Part shown: in pieces, positions 7,976 to 10,071 of the stretch | How the letters are laid out: each line of letters begins with the position of its first letter | Position numbering within the stretch: position 1 is the first letter of the stretch | Origin: Clostridia bacterium | GTDB lineage: Bacteria > Bacillota > Clostridia > Monoglobales > Firm-18 | Assembly (NCBI GenBank): GCA_017408205.1 | Contig: JAFQVC010000111.1 | Location: forward strand, 1-10,071 | Length of the DNA stretch: 10,071 nt | Direction of reading: 5' to 3' | Notes under the pieces: model-generated | The model's input: the letters and a program-made list of their open reading frames with translations, nothing else | What the model was told of the DNA's origin: nothing | The model's database searches: none | Program-made: the position numbers and the translations under genes

Positions 7976-8995
7976 CTAACTCCTAAATATTCTTATTAAA
8001 TCATTACCCGTAGCATAAATCATAAGCCCGAATAAAAGGACAAGACCTATAAAATGAACTATACCCTCTTTTTCAGGGGGAATATCTTTTCTTATAACCG
8101 CACTTACCAGTACAAAGAAAATTCTTCCGCCGTCAAGGGCAGGTATGGGTAAAAGATTAAAAACACCAAGATTAATTGTAATAAACGCCACAAGAACTAA
8201 AAGGGGAATATACGACCCCTCCTCCTTTGCAGAATCTGCGGCATTACCTATTTCGCTTACTATTCCTGCAGGACCTGACAAATTATTAAGCCCTACTTTG
8301 CCCGTAATCAAATCACCTAAAGATGTAATTACCATTTTAGAAAAATCCACAGTATTTCTGTAAGCATAAAATAATCTGTTGCCGAAATTCAGTTCTTTTA
8401 CTCCCGACATAAAACCAAGTAAAACCCTGCCGTCTTCGTTTTTTGGTGTAATTGTTACAACTTTGGTTTCGCCGTTTCTTTTTAAAGTCAGTTCTACGGG
8501 CTGTTCGCCGTTTCTTGCTATTTCCGTATTAAGATTTGTGCTTGTATAAACTCTTTTTCCGTTTACTTTTGTTATTTCGTCACCTGACATAAGTACGTTA
8601 TATGCAGGATAATTTTCAAGTACCGTATCAACAACGGGAACAACTACCGCTTTAGTCTGGAACATAATTATAACGAACAGCAAAAATCCCGTAATTATGT
8701 TCATAATGGCACCCGATGCAAGGATAAGCAGTTTTTTCGGTCTGCTTTTACTACTGAACGAGCCTTCACTTTCCGACTCCTCGTCCTCACCCTCCATTTT
8801 GCAGTATCCCCCGAAAGGAATTGCCCTTAATGAAAAAAGCGTTTCTTTTCCCTGCTTTTTAAAAAACGCAGGTCCCATTCCTATTGAAAATTCGTGAACA
8901 GTTACTCCGCATATTTTTGCAGAAATAAAATGGCCAAACTCGTGTGCCGTAATTATAAGGCAAAATACCAGAATGGCAATAAGTATGTTAAGCAT
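7976..8995 (-). CDS. rseP: RIP metalloprotease RseP (site-2 protease, M50 family)
   Basis: This 339-aa intramembrane zinc protease belongs to the RseP/RasP/YluC type. In relatives it cleaves membrane-embedded anti-sigma factors, signal peptide remnants and cell-division proteins. The first membrane helix carries the zinc motif HEFGH (H18, E19, H22). The third ligand is D288 in NLLPIPALDGGRI (about 280-292). FGGYCKMEGEDEE follows near 61-73. A membrane segment lies at about 88-112, then a single PDZ domain at about 115-195, LSGPAGIV at about 239-246, and two C-terminal helices (about 263-300 and 312-330). One PDZ domain and ~340-420 aa is the usual form in Bacillota. The ATG at 8995 is one base after the dxr stop and has AAGGA 8 bases upstream. 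Its substrate here is unknown: no anti-sigma gene is in the window. Placement between dxr and ispG is typical of clostridial clusters (family knowledge). Confidence 0.97.
   Translation of the reverse strand: MLNILIAILVFCLIITAHEFGHFISAKICGVTVHEFSIGMGPAFFKKQGKETLFSLRAIPFGGYCKMEGEDEESESEGSFSSKSRPKKLLILASGAIMNIITGFLLFVIIMFQTKAVVVPVVDTVLENYPAYNVLMSGDEITKVNGKRVYTSTNLNTEIARNGEQPVELTLKRNGETKVVTITPKNEDGRVLLGFMSGVKELNFGNRLFYAYRNTVDFSKMVITSLGDLITGKVGLNNLSGPAGIVSEIGNAADSAKEEGSYIPLLVLVAFITINLGVFNLLPIPALDGGRIFFVLVSAVIRKDIPPEKEGIVHFIGLVLLFGLMIYATGNDLIRIFRS
7980..7984 (-). promoter_or_regulatory. ispG ribosome binding site straddling the end of rseP
   Basis: AGGAG on the minus strand lies 6 bases before the ispG ATG at 7973 and just upstream of the rseP TAG (7978-7976). 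It supports the chosen ispG start and tight coupling with rseP. Confidence 0.6.
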
Positions 8996-8996
8996 T

Positions 8997-10071
8997 TCAC
9001 CAGTCCTTTAAAATTTTGTTTCTTATTTCTCTGTCTGTTTCTATTATATCATCAATAGTTGGATTTAATGTATTTTCATGCTCCGTCATGGCTTTTTCTA
9101 CAATTTCTGCAATTTGCAAAAACTTGATTTTACCTTGCAAAAACAAGGATACTGCCACTTCGTCAGCACCGTTTAAAACTGTCGGCATTGTACCGCCCTT
9201 TTTACCCGCATCTATTGCAAGAGAAAGACAGTTAAAAGTATCTGTGTCCGGCTTTTCGAAAGTAAGGCTTCCGATTTTTGTTAAATCAAGTGGTGGTACA
9301 TTTGACGGCACTCTTTTTGGATAACAAAGTGCATAATGAATTGCAAGACGCATATCAGGTACAGACAGTTGAGCAATTACGCTGTTGTCACAAAATTCCA
9401 CCATAGAATGGACTATGCTTTGTCTGTGTACCAAAACTTCAATATCGTCATAATCTACACCGTAAAGCCACTTTGCCTCAATCACCTCAAAGCCCTTATT
9501 CATAAGAGTAGCACTGTCAACAGTTATCTTTTGCCCCATGTCCCAGTTGGGATGGTTTAGGGCCTCTTTAACTGTTACGTCTTTTAGCATATCTCTTGTT
9601 TTTCCGTACTGTGAGCCCCCTGATGCAGTAATAATAAGTTTTTTAACTTCTTGGCTTTCATGGTTACCGATACACTGAAAAATTGCACTGTGTTCACTGT
9701 CAACGGGCAATATGCTTACCCCTTGTTTTTTTGCCTCGTTAATTACAATATCCCCTGCAGTTACCAGAGTTTCCTTGTTGGCAAGGGCGATATTTTTACC
9801 GTTCTCAATAGCAAAAAGAGTGGGAACAAGCCCTGCTATTCCCACAACAGATGTTACCACCGTATCAATTTCATTTAACGCCGAAACTTCGCATAAGCCG
9901 TCCTCACCGCCCACTACACGGACAGATGTATCAGACAAGGCAATCTTTAACAGTGCGGCGTTTTTTTCGTCTGCAACCGCCACAACTTTCGGTCTGTATT
10001 TTCTTGCTTGTTGTTCTAATAATTGTATATTGGAATTACCGCTTAGTCCCAAAACCTCAAGGTCTTTATTA
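8997..10071 (-). CDS. dxr: 1-deoxy-D-xylulose 5-phosphate reductoisomerase (3' part, N-terminus off right edge)
   Basis: Dxr (IspC) makes methylerythritol 4-phosphate from DXP with NADPH, the first committed step of the MEP pathway and the target of fosmidomycin. The frame is open to the window end, giving 357 visible residues. The first ones (NKDLEVLGLSGNSN) match the strand about 25-30 residues after the family's GSTGSIG nucleotide-binding loop, so the true start is outside. The TTG at 10052 that opens the longest in-window frame is internal, not a start. Counting from that TTG, NKETLVTAG is at about 92-100, metal ligands D118 and E120 are in LPVDSEHSA, HPNWDMG is at 167-173, and E189 is in MNKGFEVIEA, followed by LVHRQSIVHSMV and QLSVPDMR. 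The loop after TASGG reads SQYGKTR instead of the more usual PF-containing form. The gene ends TGA one base before rseP, consistent with co-translation. The expected full length is ~385 aa. Confidence 0.97.
   Translation of the reverse strand, partial: NKDLEVLGLSGNSNIQLLEQQARKYRPKVVAVADEKNAALLKIALSDTSVRVVGGEDGLCEVSALNEIDTVVTSVVGIAGLVPTLFAIENGKNIALANKETLVTAGDIVINEAKKQGVSILPVDSEHSAIFQCIGNHESQEVKKLIITASGGSQYGKTRDMLKDVTVKEALNHPNWDMGQKITVDSATLMNKGFEVIEAKWLYGVDYDDIEVLVHRQSIVHSMVEFCDNSVIAQLSVPDMRLAIHYALCYPKRVPSNVPPLDLTKIGSLTFEKPDTDTFNCLSLAIDAGKKGGTMPTVLNGADEVAVSLFLQGKIKFLQIAEIVEKAMTEHENTLNPTIDDIIETDREIRNKILKDW
9004..9008 (-). promoter_or_regulatory. rseP ribosome binding site inside the end of dxr
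   Basis: AAGGA on the minus strand lies 8 bases before the rseP ATG at 8995, inside the last codons of dxr (Lys-Asp-Trp). It supports the rseP start, which follows the dxr TGA after a single base. Confidence 0.55.

Noticed and set aside
9959..9968. A-AAA-AAC heptamer in the dxr frame, a possible -1 slippery site
   Set aside because: The full-length Dxr frame continues normally after it, no stimulatory structure was evident by eye, and such A-runs are expected in AT-rich genes encoding Glu-Lys-Asn.
8997..10052. TTG at 10052 as the dxr start
   Set aside because: The frame stays open to the window edge, and the upstream residues align with the Dxr core about 25-30 residues past the missing GSTGSIG loop. 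The TTG is an internal Leu codon.
1..10071. CRISPR arrays, insertion sequences, tRNA/rRNA genes, riboswitches, attachment sites
   Set aside because: I saw no direct repeat array, transposase, or RNA-like sequence. Coding sequence fills the window apart from 12 spacer bases.

Overview
The window is a gene-dense stretch of an AT-rich bacterial chromosome in which everything I can support lies on the minus strand. PolC-type DNA polymerase III, an RNase M5-type Toprim protein, a SpoVB/YtgP-like lipid flippase and the order dxr-rseP-ispG-polC all point to Bacillota, most likely class Clostridia (Oscillospirales-like; the exact lineage is inference). All genes use ordinary bacterial signals. Most have clear Shine-Dalgarno sites and ATG starts; polC uses TTG.

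In transcription order, from right edge to left edge, the genes are: dxr (3' part, 10071-8997; the N-terminus is off the right edge), rseP (8995-7976), ispG (7973-6927), polC (6926-2733), an RNase M5-like Toprim gene (2731-2153), a SpoVB/YtgP/MurJ-family membrane protein gene (2152-494), and ruvB (5' part, 485-1, running off the left edge). The spacers are 1, 2, 0, 1, 0 and 8 bases. Twelve bases out of about 10 kb are therefore non-coding, and no terminator, promoter-sized gap, RNA gene, mobile element or repeat array fits between the genes. This looks like the middle of one long operon or read-through unit.

Functionally, dxr and ispG supply two steps of the MEP isoprenoid pathway, the source of undecaprenyl carrier lipid. 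RseP is an intramembrane protease of the envelope. The SpoVB/YtgP-like protein probably flips a carrier-linked wall precursor. PolC and RuvB act in DNA replication and recombination, and the Toprim protein probably processes RNA (5S rRNA maturation in the studied relatives). The arrangement links envelope lipid supply to chromosome replication, as in the uppS-cdsA-dxr-rseP-polC clusters of Bacillota.

I found no novel defence, mobile or regulatory system; this is a conserved housekeeping region. Points worth a second look are the Toprim gene lacking a Shine-Dalgarno site right after polC, the identity of that RNase M5-like protein, a variant loop in Dxr, a variant clamp-binding tail in PolC, and ruvB standing next to a flippase gene rather than ruvA.
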